Made by a program: the position numbers and the translations under genes
Assembly: GCA_944354265.1 (NCBI GenBank)
Contig: CALVPX010000001.1
Location: 1-64,000 of the forward strand
DNA from: an uncultured Clostridia bacterium
GTDB taxonomy: Bacteria; Bacillota; Clostridia; Christensenellales; Borkfalkiaceae
DNA length: 64,000 nt
Direction of reading: 5' to 3'
Notes under the pieces: generated by a model
What the model saw: the letters and a program-made list of their open reading frames with translations, nothing else
The model's database searches: none
What the model was told of the DNA's origin: nothing
In this document: positions 8,197-16,224 of the stretch, in pieces
Position numbering within the stretch: position 1 is the first letter of the stretch
Layout: each line of letters starts with the position of its first letter

Positions 8197-8754
8197 ATGG
8201 CAAAGAGTAACCGGGCGGCAAAACGCATAGCGGCGGACGCACTGTTTGCGGCGCTGGCGCTTATAACATTTTTAATAGAAAACCTGTTCCCTCCCCTCTT
8301 CTTCCCCGGGGCGAAGATGGGGCTGGCAAACATATTTTCATTGGCGGCGCTCATACTCTACGGCCCCGTTGACGCCTTCGCCGTGGTAGCGGTGCGGACG
8401 ATGCTCGGCTCGCTTTTTGCCGGCAACATATCCGCCCTGTTATACTCGTTTACGGGCGGCATAACCGCCATGGCGGTTTCTGCTATACTCTTGTACGCGC
8501 TATATCCCAAAATTTCAGTGATGGCGGTGAGCATAGTCGCCGCGGTGGCGCACAACATTGTGCAGAACCTTGTGTTTGTGGCCATTTCGAGCACGGCGCT
8601 CGTGTTTTCGTACATGCCCTACCTTGCGCTTATAGGCGTGCTTTCGGGCGCGATTGTGGGCGCGGCTGTCATGCTGATATTCAAAAAGGTGCCGCTCTCC
8701 GTATACGAAAGGGCCTTGGGACAAAAAAGCGTGCAAGATGGCAATACTAAGTAA
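8197..8754 (+). CDS. Gx transporter family membrane protein
   Basis: 185 residues with five or six hydrophobic helices, matching the family annotated as Gx transporter or heptaprenyl diphosphate synthase component I (PF07456). Typical segments are FFPGAKMGLANIFSLAAL and the Gly-rich last helix. Genes of this family often sit beside rnf, NusG-II and apbE genes, as here, so a role in supplying a quinone-like lipid or small molecule to the redox system is possible but unproven. It leads the rnf transcription unit; rnfC starts 85 nt downstream. The ATG follows the -10 box by only 9 nt. Confidence 0.85.
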   Translation: MAKSNRAAKRIAADALFAALALITFLIENLFPPLFFPGAKMGLANIFSLAALILYGPVDAFAVVAVRTMLGSLFAGNISALLYSFTGGITAMAVSAILLYALYPKISVMAVSIVAAVAHNIVQNLVFVAISSTALVFSYMPYLALIGVLSGAIVGAAVMLIFKKVPLSVYERALGQKSVQDGNTK

Positions 8755-8839
8755 GTAAAAATCCGCAAAAAAGCGGAAAATAATAAAATACAGCCGACGG
8801 CGCTATATGCGGCGGAGGCGAAACATATGGAGGTCAATT

Positions 8840-10138
8840 TTGAAAGCTGTAAAAGGCAAAAGGCTTTTCGGCGGAGTGCACATAAGAGATGAAAAACACC
8901 TTGTGTGCGAAAATGCCACCGAAGTGCCGCCCGAACCTTCGGAAGTTTACATTTCAATGCAGCAATCTGCCGGCAAGCCGGCCGTGCCATGCGTTGGCAA
9001 GGGACAGAAGGTAAAAGAAGGGCAACTGATAGCGACTGCCGACGGCGCGATTTCTTCCAACGTTTTTGCGAGCGTTGCGGGCGAAATTAAGGACATTACG
9101 CAGATGATGTCGCCTTCAGGCACGGAAGATACGGTGATTGTTATAACTTCCGACGGGAGCGGCGACAAGCAATATCTTACCCCCCTTGACGACCCGAGCG
9201 CGCAGGAGATAACAAAGCGCATTGAAGAGGCCGGCATTGTGGGCATGGGCGGAGCGGGCTTCCCCGCGGCGGTAAAGGACAGCCCGAAGAGCAAAGTGGA
9301 CACGCTTATTTTAAACGGTGCGGAGTGCGAACCCTACCTTGCGTGCGACCACAGGCTGATGGTTGAACACACCGAGGAGATAGTGCGGGGCGCGAGGTAC
9401 TTAAAGAAGGCACTTGGCGTGACCGACATAATAATCGGCATTGAAAAGAACAAGCCCGACTGCATTGCCGCGTTTGAAAAGTACGACGACGTAAAAGTTG
9501 TGTCCCTTGCAAGGCGCTACCCCATGGGAAGCGAAAAGCACATTATATATTCCTGCACGGGCAGAAAAGTTAAGGCAGGTCAGCTGCCCGCCGACGTGGG
9601 AGTTATTGTTCACAACGTGGGCACGGTCTATGCCGTATGTCAGGCCATTGAGCTTGGCAAGCCCCTGTATGAAAGGGAGATAACCATCTCCGGCAGGGCG
9701 GTAAAGCAGCCCAAAAACCTTTGGGTTAAGGTGGGCACGAGCGTTAAAGAGCTTGTGGAGTTCTGCGGCGGCGAGGCCGAAAATCCCAAAAAGGTAATTG
9801 ACGGCGGCCCCATGACGGGCGTGGCCATGGCCAATTACGAGAGCTATATAACCAAGATGACGGGCGGAGTGCTGATGATGACGGCCAAAGAGGCCGACTG
9901 CCTTTCGCCCACACCCTGCCTCAACTGCGGCAAGTGCGCTGACGTGTGCCCCATGCACCTCATGCCCATGCAGACGGCGTTCTATTCATCTGCGGGCGAC
10001 TTTGACGCCGCCGCAAAGTTAGGCGGAACGATGTACTGCATAGAGTGCGGCGCATGCGAATACGTTTGCCCTGCGAAGAGGCCGCTCATTCAGGCGATAA
10101 GAAAGACCAAAGCCGCCGTGCGCGCCAAGAAAAACTGA
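8840..10138 (+). CDS. rnfC: Rnf complex subunit RnfC
   Basis: Peripheral cytoplasmic subunit of the ferredoxin:NAD+ oxidoreductase (Rnf), carrying FMN, the NADH site and two 4Fe-4S clusters. Visible are the RnfC N-terminal barrel-sandwich region, the Gly-rich nucleotide segment GMGGAGFPAAVK, ILNGAECEPYL, and two ferredoxin motifs, CLNCGKCADVCP near residue 360 and CIECGACEYVCP near 399. The start is the TTG at 8840, because GGAGG lies 6 nt upstream (8829-8833). The longer frame from 8807 would add an Arg-rich stretch with no ribosome site. First of six contiguous rnf genes. Confidence 0.95.
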   Translation: MKAVKGKRLFGGVHIRDEKHLVCENATEVPPEPSEVYISMQQSAGKPAVPCVGKGQKVKEGQLIATADGAISSNVFASVAGEIKDITQMMSPSGTEDTVIVITSDGSGDKQYLTPLDDPSAQEITKRIEEAGIVGMGGAGFPAAVKDSPKSKVDTLILNGAECEPYLACDHRLMVEHTEEIVRGARYLKKALGVTDIIIGIEKNKPDCIAAFEKYDDVKVVSLARRYPMGSEKHIIYSCTGRKVKAGQLPADVGVIVHNVGTVYAVCQAIELGKPLYEREITISGRAVKQPKNLWVKVGTSVKELVEFCGGEAENPKKVIDGGPMTGVAMANYESYITKMTGGVLMMTAKEADCLSPTPCLNCGKCADVCPMHLMPMQTAFYSSAGDFDAAAKLGGTMYCIECGACEYVCPAKRPLIQAIRKTKAAVRAKKN

Positions 10139-10152
10139 GGAGGTGAAAGAAA

Positions 10153-11199
10153 ATGGATAACACGATAGTAATTTCCACCCCTCCCCACGTTAAATCGCGC
10201 AGGACGACGAGGGGCATAATGCTGGACGTGATAATAGCGCTCCTCCCCGCCACCGTTGCAGGCATAGTCTTCTTCGGCTGGCAGGCCGCAGTGCTTATAA
10301 TCACCTCCGTTTTAACCGCCGTAATAGCAGAGTTTGTATATTACTTTATTTATAACGGCGGATTCAAGAGCAAGTGCGCAAACGCAAAGGCGGTGTGCGC
10401 AAACTGGCTCAAGCAGTTTGACTACACTTCGATAGTGACAGGCCTGATACTCGCGCTCATTGTGCCCTCCACGGCGCATTGGTACGAGATACTCATAGGC
10501 TCAGCGCTGGCGATAATAATTGTAAAGATGCTCTTCGGCGGCACGGGCAAAAACCTTGTAAATCCCGCCGCTGCAGGCAGAGTTATAATGTTTTTGAGCT
10601 TCAGCCTGACGACCTATGTTGCCGCAAACTTTGATCCCATAAGCCTCGACAGCGAGCTGTTCACGGGCGCCACCAACCTTTCGGGTTGGCTTTTGGGCGG
10701 CGAAGGCGCTTCGGGACACATGGAGTGGATAGATTTGTTCCTCGGCACCGGCCTTGCAGGCTGCATTGGCGAGACCTGCAAGCTTGCGCTCATCATCGGC
10801 TACCTCTACCTCGTGATAAGAAAGGTTATCAAGTGGTGGCAGCCCGTCCTCTATGTGGCGCTTTCAGCATTCCTTTCGGTGTGCATGGCGGCCACGGTTG
10901 AGGGAGCGACATTTGACATCTCTCTCTTTGTGGACTATGCGCTGTCCGGCGGCCTTATGTTCGGCGCGATATTCATGGCCACGGACTACGTCACCTCGCC
11001 CAAGGGCATATATGGACAGATAGTTTACTACGTTGCCCTTGCCGTGCTGACCTCGCTTCTGAGATTCTACACAAAGATAGAAGTAGTTTCTTTCGTGATA
11101 ATGATAATGAACCTCATTGTTCCACTTATCGACACATATATCGTGCGCAGACCCTTCGGCTATGTTAAGCCCAAAAAAGCTGAAAAGGAGGGCAAATAA
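10153..11199 (+). CDS. rnfD: Rnf complex subunit RnfD, flavinylated membrane protein
   Basis: Integral membrane subunit (NqrB/RnfD family) with covalently bound FMN, part of the ion-pumping core. The 348 residues hold about nine hydrophobic helices, the conserved GGTGKNLVNPAAAGRV segment, and the flavinylation motif TGAT at 171-174, with Thr174 as predicted FMN acceptor for ApbE. The start has GAGGAGGTGA immediately upstream. The stop codon is followed directly by the rnfG ATG. Confidence 0.95.
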   Translation: MDNTIVISTPPHVKSRRTTRGIMLDVIIALLPATVAGIVFFGWQAAVLIITSVLTAVIAEFVYYFIYNGGFKSKCANAKAVCANWLKQFDYTSIVTGLILALIVPSTAHWYEILIGSALAIIIVKMLFGGTGKNLVNPAAAGRVIMFLSFSLTTYVAANFDPISLDSELFTGATNLSGWLLGGEGASGHMEWIDLFLGTGLAGCIGETCKLALIIGYLYLVIRKVIKWWQPVLYVALSAFLSVCMAATVEGATFDISLFVDYALSGGLMFGAIFMATDYVTSPKGIYGQIVYYVALAVLTSLLRFYTKIEVVSFVIMIMNLIVPLIDTYIVRRPFGYVKPKKAEKEGK

Positions 11200-12204
11200 A
11201 TGACTGCAAAACAGTTTTTTAAGAGCACGGCCTTCAAGTGCATTGCCGTTCTCCTTTCGATAGTTCTCATATGCGGCATACTGCTGACGATATGCAACTC
11301 GCTGTTCTACGTCTCCGCCGAGGAGCGCACCGCAAGGGCTGTGGCCAAAGTATTCCCCGGGGAAGAAGTCACCTTTGAGGAGGACAGCGTAAATACAAGA
11401 TATGCCGACACCAACAACTATACGGTAGAGCAGGCCTTCACCATGACCGGCACGCGCGAAGGGCAGTACCTGTTGAGCATAATCGGCAAGAACGGCTACA
11501 ACAGCGGCACAGTTACCTGTTGGATACTCGTTGACGCGGTGAGCGGCACGGCCGCCGACCCCGGTTCCTTTAACGGCATAAGCAAAGTTGTTATAACGGG
11601 TAACGAAAAACAGTCCTTCATAAACAATATAGGCGATTCGGACATTCAGGCGGTCATCGACCGTCAGGACGAGGACGGATTCAGCGCGTACAGCAGTTCG
11701 GGAATAACGACGGGCGCGACATTCTCGCTCGGAGCTATAACCAACGCAATGAACGGCGCAAAGACATACACCGAAAGCGTTTACTGCGGACTTGTCAATC
11801 CCTACGAGGAATGGATCGCGAGCGCTAACATCACCTCCGCCACCACCTATACCGTTGAAGACGGCGTTGTTACCTACAACATCGTGACGGCGGCAAATTC
11901 GCCTGCGGCATCGTTCACGATAGAGATAGTTGTAGGCACCGACAAGACCATAACCTCGTACACCATTCTTGTTGACGGTACGCAGAACTGGTCCTCCGAC
12001 GCCATTTACGATTCGTTTGTAGGCAAGGACGCTGCGTTCTTTGCGGGCGTCATAGGCGAAAACGGAGAGATAAGAGATAACTCCAACTTCGGTTCAAACG
12101 GCATTTCGACCGGCGCAACCTTCTCCAACTATCTGTGCCTGAGTGCCGCCCTGTTTGCCACGGCAAACTATGACACGGCTGTAGCCGAAGGAGGCAATGC
12201 GTGA
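11200..12204 (+). CDS. rnfG: RnfG with two FMN-binding domains (enlarged)
   Basis: Membrane-anchored subunit (NqrC/RnfG family) with covalent FMN facing outwards. Typical members are about 180-210 residues; this one has 334. It has one N-terminal helix (about 13-35), then a standard FMN_bind domain with TGAT at 171-174 (acceptor Thr174). A second domain (about 204-325) ends in TGAT at 304-307 (acceptor Thr307). The second domain resembles domain 4 of the lipoprotein at 16225-19323 (shared TTYTV, NSPA, SF, TGAT, LCLSA/LCIYA pattern) more than the first. It therefore looks like an added module that could hand electrons on. The ATG directly abuts rnfD; GGAGGG lies upstream. Confidence 0.93.
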   Translation: MTAKQFFKSTAFKCIAVLLSIVLICGILLTICNSLFYVSAEERTARAVAKVFPGEEVTFEEDSVNTRYADTNNYTVEQAFTMTGTREGQYLLSIIGKNGYNSGTVTCWILVDAVSGTAADPGSFNGISKVVITGNEKQSFINNIGDSDIQAVIDRQDEDGFSAYSSSGITTGATFSLGAITNAMNGAKTYTESVYCGLVNPYEEWIASANITSATTYTVEDGVVTYNIVTAANSPAASFTIEIVVGTDKTITSYTILVDGTQNWSSDAIYDSFVGKDAAFFAGVIGENGEIRDNSNFGSNGISTGATFSNYLCLSAALFATANYDTAVAEGGNA

Positions 12205-12884
12205 TGAACAAGTATAAAAAGATAACCTTAGACGGTATTATTTTCAACAACCCCACATTCATGCTGGTACTCGGCACCTGCCCCACCTTGGGACTCATTT
12301 CCAACGCGCTCTCCGCGCTTGAGATGGGACTGACGGTAATTGTAGTTCTTACCCTGAGCAACATGATAATTTCGGCGCTGAGAAACCTCATACCCAACGA
12401 AGTGCGCATACCCTGCTACATTGTGGTCATTGCAACTTTGGTGACTCTGATAAGAATGGTGCTTGACAAGTTCCTCCCCGACGTGTATGAAGCGCTCGGC
12501 AATCTTTTGGCACTCATAGTCGTCAACTGTATAATACTCGGCAGGGCGGAGGCGTTTGCAAACAAGCACACCGTTGCAGAGAGCGCCGTCGACGGCGTTG
12601 CCACGGGCATAGGCTTCACAATGGCGCTGACCGTGATGGGCATCATATGCGAATTTTTGGGCAAGGGCAGCCTTTTCGGACTGCAGATAATGGACTTCAG
12701 CATAGGGCTGTTCTCCACCCCCGCCGGAGCGTTCATAATATTCGGACTTTCGATATGCGCATTTACGGCGATAATAGACAACTTCCAAAGGGCTAAGCGA
12801 GTTAAGGCCAACAAGCTTGCGCGCGAAAACCTTTTGGGTGCGGATGAAGCGGGCAACCAAACGGTTGAGGAGGTAAAAGCATAA
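12204..12884 (+). CDS. rnfE: Rnf complex subunit RnfE
   Basis: Integral membrane subunit of the Rnf ion pump (NqrD/RnfE family, paralogous to RnfA), about six helices. Conserved segments include NPTFMLVLGTCPTLG near the N-terminus and PAGAFIIFGLSICAF. AAGGAGG at 12188-12194 serves the ATG at 12204, which overlaps the rnfG stop (TGATG); a GTG at 12201 is an alternative. Each half of the RnfA/RnfE pair supplies cysteines for an intramembrane iron-sulfur site; a Cys in the conserved LGTCP context is present here. Confidence 0.93.
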   Translation: MNKYKKITLDGIIFNNPTFMLVLGTCPTLGLISNALSALEMGLTVIVVLTLSNMIISALRNLIPNEVRIPCYIVVIATLVTLIRMVLDKFLPDVYEALGNLLALIVVNCIILGRAEAFANKHTVAESAVDGVATGIGFTMALTVMGIICEFLGKGSLFGLQIMDFSIGLFSTPAGAFIIFGLSICAFTAIIDNFQRAKRVKANKLARENLLGADEAGNQTVEEVKA

Positions 12885-13489
12885 TGGCTACATTTATTGC
12901 AATGGTGCTTTCGGCAGTGCTGACAAATAACTTTATTACCGTGCAGACGCTGGGCATATGCCCCTTCCTTGGCGTCTCCAAAAAGACCTCCTCCGCCCTC
13001 GGCATGGGCGTTGCCGTAACAATAGTTATGGCCCTTGCCGCCGCCGTGACGTGGCCTATTTACGAGTACGTCATGGTGCCGCTCGGATTTGAATTTTTGG
13101 AGATTATCGTATTCATCTTTATCATAGCTTCGCTCGTGCAGATGCTTGAGATGATAATAAGAAAGCTTTCCCCCTCCCTCTACAATGCGATGGGCGTATA
13201 CCTGCCCCTGATCACCACCAACTGCGCAGTACTCGGCGTGTGCGAACTTGTGATAGACGAGAGCGCCATGGCCGGCCTGTTGGGCGGAGCGGCCGTAAAC
13301 TTTGGATGGGCTGTTTTGTACTCGCTGTTCTCAGGCATCGGCTTTACGCTGATAATGGTCATAATGAGCGGCATGAGGGAAAAGCTCAACCACGTTAAAA
13401 TAGCTAAATACATGAACGGCTTCCCCATTTCGATGGTGACTGCCGCGCTGATATGCATGGCGTTCATGGTATTTACCTATATTGCTTAA
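12884..13489 (+). CDS. rnfA: Rnf complex subunit RnfA
   Basis: Integral membrane subunit (NqrE/RnfA family), 201 residues, about six helices. NNFITVQTLGICPFLGVSKK near the start and TTNCAVLGVCELV in the middle carry the conserved cysteines that hold an iron-sulfur cluster with RnfE. The ATG overlaps the rnfE stop (TAATG) and has GAGGAGG upstream. Confidence 0.95.
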   Translation: MATFIAMVLSAVLTNNFITVQTLGICPFLGVSKKTSSALGMGVAVTIVMALAAAVTWPIYEYVMVPLGFEFLEIIVFIFIIASLVQMLEMIIRKLSPSLYNAMGVYLPLITTNCAVLGVCELVIDESAMAGLLGGAAVNFGWAVLYSLFSGIGFTLIMVIMSGMREKLNHVKIAKYMNGFPISMVTAALICMAFMVFTYIA

Positions 13490-13505
13490 GGAGGCTTGAA
13501 AAGAG

Positions 13506-14339
13506 ATGAATAATTTATTGGCCTCGCTCGGTCAGATTACGGCCGACACATGGAGAACGGTTGGCATTGTTGCGGGAATACTTTTCGGCATAGCGCTTGT
13601 GATAGTCATTGCCATACTCGTTGTCGGCAAGGTATTCAAAGTAAACATGGACGAAAAGGTCACCAAGATACTTGAAAATCTTGCGGGGGCAAACTGTGGC
13701 GGATGCGGCTGCAGCGGCTGCGCAGGGTTTGCGGCAAAGCTTGCCGACGGCAGCGGCGACCTTTCGGCCTGCCACGTCACTTCGCCCGAAAAGAAGGCTG
13801 AAATTGCAAAGATTTTGGGCGTTGAACTAAAGGATGAGCAGCCTCAGGTTGCCATTGTGAAGTGCAACGGCGGCGCGGCAAATGCCTTAGACGCGTTTGA
13901 GTATAACGGAAATATGAGCTGTGCTTCGTGCGCCTCACTTCTCGGCGGCAACAAGGTGTGCAAGTACGCCTGCCTCGGCTGCGGCGACTGCAAGAACGTA
14001 TGCCCCGAGGGCGCTATAGACGTTGAGGGCAAGCTTGCCAAGGTTGACCCCGACAAGTGCATAAACTGCGGAGCGTGCATTTTAGCCTGCCCCAAGCACA
14101 TAATCGAGCGCATACCCGCAAAGGCTCCCGTATACGTTGCCTGCTCTTCGCACTGCAGGGCAAAGGAAGTTATGGACGCCTGCAAGGTGGGCTGCATAGG
14201 TTGCGGAGCGTGCGCACGCAAGTGCCCGCACGGCGCAATTACCATGGTAGACAACCTGCCCGTATTCGACTACGACAAGTGCACGGGCTGCAAGACGTGC
14301 GTTGCCGTCTGCCCGAGACATATAATACTTGAAAGATAA
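13506..14339 (+). CDS. rnfB: Rnf complex subunit RnfB, polyferredoxin
   Basis: Ferredoxin-side electron entry subunit. The 277 residues comprise one N-terminal membrane helix (about 16-42), the Fes domain cluster motif CGGCGCSGC, and then a double-ferredoxin region. Four-cysteine motifs include CLGCGDCKNVCP, CINCGACILACP, CIGCGACARKCP and CTGCKTCVAVCP. That gives one Fes-type cluster plus about four 4Fe-4S clusters. AAGGAGG lies before the start. Last gene of the rnf operon; a bidirectional terminator follows. Confidence 0.95.
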   Translation: MNNLLASLGQITADTWRTVGIVAGILFGIALVIVIAILVVGKVFKVNMDEKVTKILENLAGANCGGCGCSGCAGFAAKLADGSGDLSACHVTSPEKKAEIAKILGVELKDEQPQVAIVKCNGGAANALDAFEYNGNMSCASCASLLGGNKVCKYACLGCGDCKNVCPEGAIDVEGKLAKVDPDKCINCGACILACPKHIIERIPAKAPVYVACSSHCRAKEVMDACKVGCIGCGACARKCPHGAITMVDNLPVFDYDKCTGCKTCVAVCPRHIILER

Positions 14340-14348
14340 AAAGATATA

Positions 14349-14389
14349 AAAAAGCAGGCCGAAAGCTAAAAGCTTTCGGCCTGCTTTTT
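14349..14389. terminator. Bidirectional terminator between rnfB and the NusG-II gene
   Basis: 19-nt arms 14349-14367 and 14371-14389 with a 3-nt loop, A-run on the left and T-run on the right, so it works in both directions. A second small GC hairpin (14395-14403 with 14407-14415) lies next to the minus-strand stop. Confidence 0.85.
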
Positions 14390-14417
14390 ATTGCGGGCGC
14401 GCCGCAGGCGCGCCCCA

Positions 14418-14897
14418 TTATTGAATTTCAGTGCCGCTGACGTAGCCCGAGGTGATTATCATGCGGTGGGTGGAACAGATTATCGGCAGGGAGGAATCGT
14501 TTGTTATCGCCGCGGTATGGACGCAGTCGAGCGCGGGGCAATTGGCCGACGTGACGCTGACGGAGTGATTTGTTTTATCGATATACACGGTGTTGTACTC
14601 CCCTTCCTCCCCCGTAAACGTCAGCGTGAGGCTTTGACCGTCCTCGGAATTTACGGTTATATGCGCGCCGTCGAGCAGGGAGAAAGAGTCGGTGACAAAA
14701 TTATAGGAGAACACCGTGCGCTGCTCCTCCGAAAAGCCATAAGTTATTGTTACGGATGTCAGCGGCGACGACGGGCGGGTAAAGACGAACGCGATAAACA
14801 GCGCGACGATGAGAACGATGAGCGCCGCGTAAATTATTAAATCCCATATTTTAAAGCCTTTATCGGCCCGTACCTGTTTTACCTTTTTTAAAGACAT
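14418..14897 (-). CDS. NusG domain II-containing membrane protein
   Basis: 159 residues, with a basic N-terminus, one membrane helix (about 20-41), and an extracytoplasmic NusG_II domain (PF07009) with NCPALDCVHT and LPIICSTHRMII. The Cys/Pro pattern is characteristic. The family is found next to apbE, Gx transporter and rnf genes in many Firmicutes, and a role in extracytoplasmic flavin redox chemistry is suspected, but no activity is established. It lies 9 nt after apbE with no strong Shine-Dalgarno, so it is probably translated by coupling. Confidence 0.85.
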   Translation of the reverse strand: MSLKKVKQVRADKGFKIWDLIIYAALIVLIVALFIAFVFTRPSSPLTSVTITYGFSEEQRTVFSYNFVTDSFSLLDGAHITVNSEDGQSLTLTFTGEEGEYNTVYIDKTNHSVSVTSANCPALDCVHTAAITNDSSLPIICSTHRMIITSGYVSGTEIQ

Positions 14898-14906
14898 GTT
14901 TTACCG

Positions 14907-16148
14907 TCAGTTGAGGATTATATTGCTGTCGCCGTCTATGGTGTTGCCGAGGGCATATGCCGTGTTGTATTCGAGATTTGCAACGTTGGTGACGATGTGT
15001 TCGCAAGGGCCGCTTGTGCCGCGAACTATCATTGCAATCTGATAATCTTTGAGGTTGGCATTTATAAATTCCACCGCCTTCTCTTCACCCATGACGAGGA
15101 GCGCCGTTGTGAGCGCATCGTCGCGGGCGGCCGTTCCTCCTACGAGCGTACAGGCGGCTATGCCTATCGTCTTGGGTCTGCCGGTGAAGGGATCGATTAT
15201 GTGGCAATAGGTCGTTCCGTTTAGAGTATATGCCTTTTCGTAATCGCCGCTTGTGGAGAGGCCTGCCGACTTGACATTGAACCTTGCGTAGGTTGCAAAG
15301 ATATTATCGGGGTTTGTAAGGCTCATGGCCCATGTGTTGTCAGCCGTGCCCGCCGACTGCTTTACATAGTAGCTTGACGAGCCGAAATTGAAATAGCCGT
15401 ATTCAAAGCCGTATTGAGTCATGAGGTCGTTGACGACGTCGGCAGCGTATCCTTTGCCTATTCCGCCGAGGTCGAGCGCCATTGAGTAAGTATCACCGTA
15501 CAGTCCCTCTACCGTATAGTCGGGTTTGCGGGCATAATAGGCGCCGTCCTTTTCGTATACTTCAAGCTCATCCATATGCGAGGCGAGCTCCTTAAAAATT
15601 TCAACATAGTGCTCGTCAGGTTCGGAGCGAGCCGTAACGTACATTCCGTCCTCGTCCTCACCTACTCTGTCATAGGGGGTACGGGTGGAAATATCGGCCT
15701 CGAACGTGTAATTGGCGAAACGGGGCGTAAAGCCGAACAGGTCTACCGAATAATAGACGGCGGGGTTGTAATAGCCCTGAGTGTATTCGTACATGTATAT
15801 GGCGTCCTTGAGGACGGTGTACGCCATATAATCGATTTGCACCTCTGCGCCCGCCTCAGCCTGATTGAAGCGGGAAATTGACGAGGTTGAAACGGAGGTT
15901 GAAAGGCTGTTTTCGAGGTCGTTTAAAAAATCTTCGACTGCATTGCCGAGTTCGGTGAGTTTTTGAACGTTTTCGCTGTCGTTAAAATCGGCCGAGACGA
16001 CCAATCTTGCGGCCGTGCCTAACTTGTCATAGTACCTCTCCTGCGAGGTGTAAGAGGACAAATCGCCGTCGTTTTGGGCGCATGAGGCCGCAAATGTAAG
16101 CGAAAGGGCGCCCGCAAGCAGTATTGATGTCAGCAACTTTTTATTCAT
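14907..16148 (-). CDS. apbE: FAD:protein FMN transferase (ApbE), lipoprotein
   Basis: Transfers FMN from FAD onto a threonine of target proteins ((S/T)GAT motif), outside the membrane. The 413 residues start with a lipoprotein signal peptide (lipobox FAAS-Cys23), then show ALDLGGIGKGYAAD, HIIDPFTGRP and ARDDALTTALLVMG, the conserved FAD/Mg2+ segments. The start MNKKLL at 16148 is chosen because it has a signal peptide and lies 6 nt after a TATAAT box; longer in-frame starts would begin upstream of the promoter. It lies between the Rnf operon and the octa-FMN lipoprotein, its likely substrates. Confidence 0.95.
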   Translation of the reverse strand: MNKKLLTSILLAGALSLTFAASCAQNDGDLSSYTSQERYYDKLGTAARLVVSADFNDSENVQKLTELGNAVEDFLNDLENSLSTSVSTSSISRFNQAEAGAEVQIDYMAYTVLKDAIYMYEYTQGYYNPAVYYSVDLFGFTPRFANYTFEADISTRTPYDRVGEDEDGMYVTARSEPDEHYVEIFKELASHMDELEVYEKDGAYYARKPDYTVEGLYGDTYSMALDLGGIGKGYAADVVNDLMTQYGFEYGYFNFGSSSYYVKQSAGTADNTWAMSLTNPDNIFATYARFNVKSAGLSTSGDYEKAYTLNGTTYCHIIDPFTGRPKTIGIAACTLVGGTAARDDALTTALLVMGEEKAVEFINANLKDYQIAMIVRGTSGPCEHIVTNVANLEYNTAYALGNTIDGDSNIILN

Positions 16149-16154
16149 AGTCAT

Positions 16155-16183
16155 ATTATATATTGGCGTTTTACATAAATCAA
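16155..16183 (-). promoter_or_regulatory. apbE promoter overlapping a hairpin
   Basis: TTGATT (16183-16178), 17 nt, TATAAT (16160-16155) on the minus strand. The -35 lies inside one arm of the hairpin 16177-16208. The ATG is 6 nt past the -10, so the mRNA should be leaderless. Confidence 0.75.
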
Positions 16184-16208
16184 GCCCGCCGCGCGGCGGG
16201 CTTGATTT
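16177..16208. terminator. Terminator between the multi-FMN gene and apbE
   Basis: Perfect 14-bp stem (16177-16190 with 16195-16208), GCGC loop. It lies 17 nt after the stop of the multi-FMN gene, and its far arm doubles as the apbE -35. Confidence 0.75.
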
Positions 16209-16224
16209 TTTTACGAAAATTTTA

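Noticed and set aside
8807..8839. Upstream ATG start for RnfC giving an Arg-rich N-terminus.
   Set aside because: No ribosome-binding site; GGAGG is correctly spaced for the TTG at 8840.
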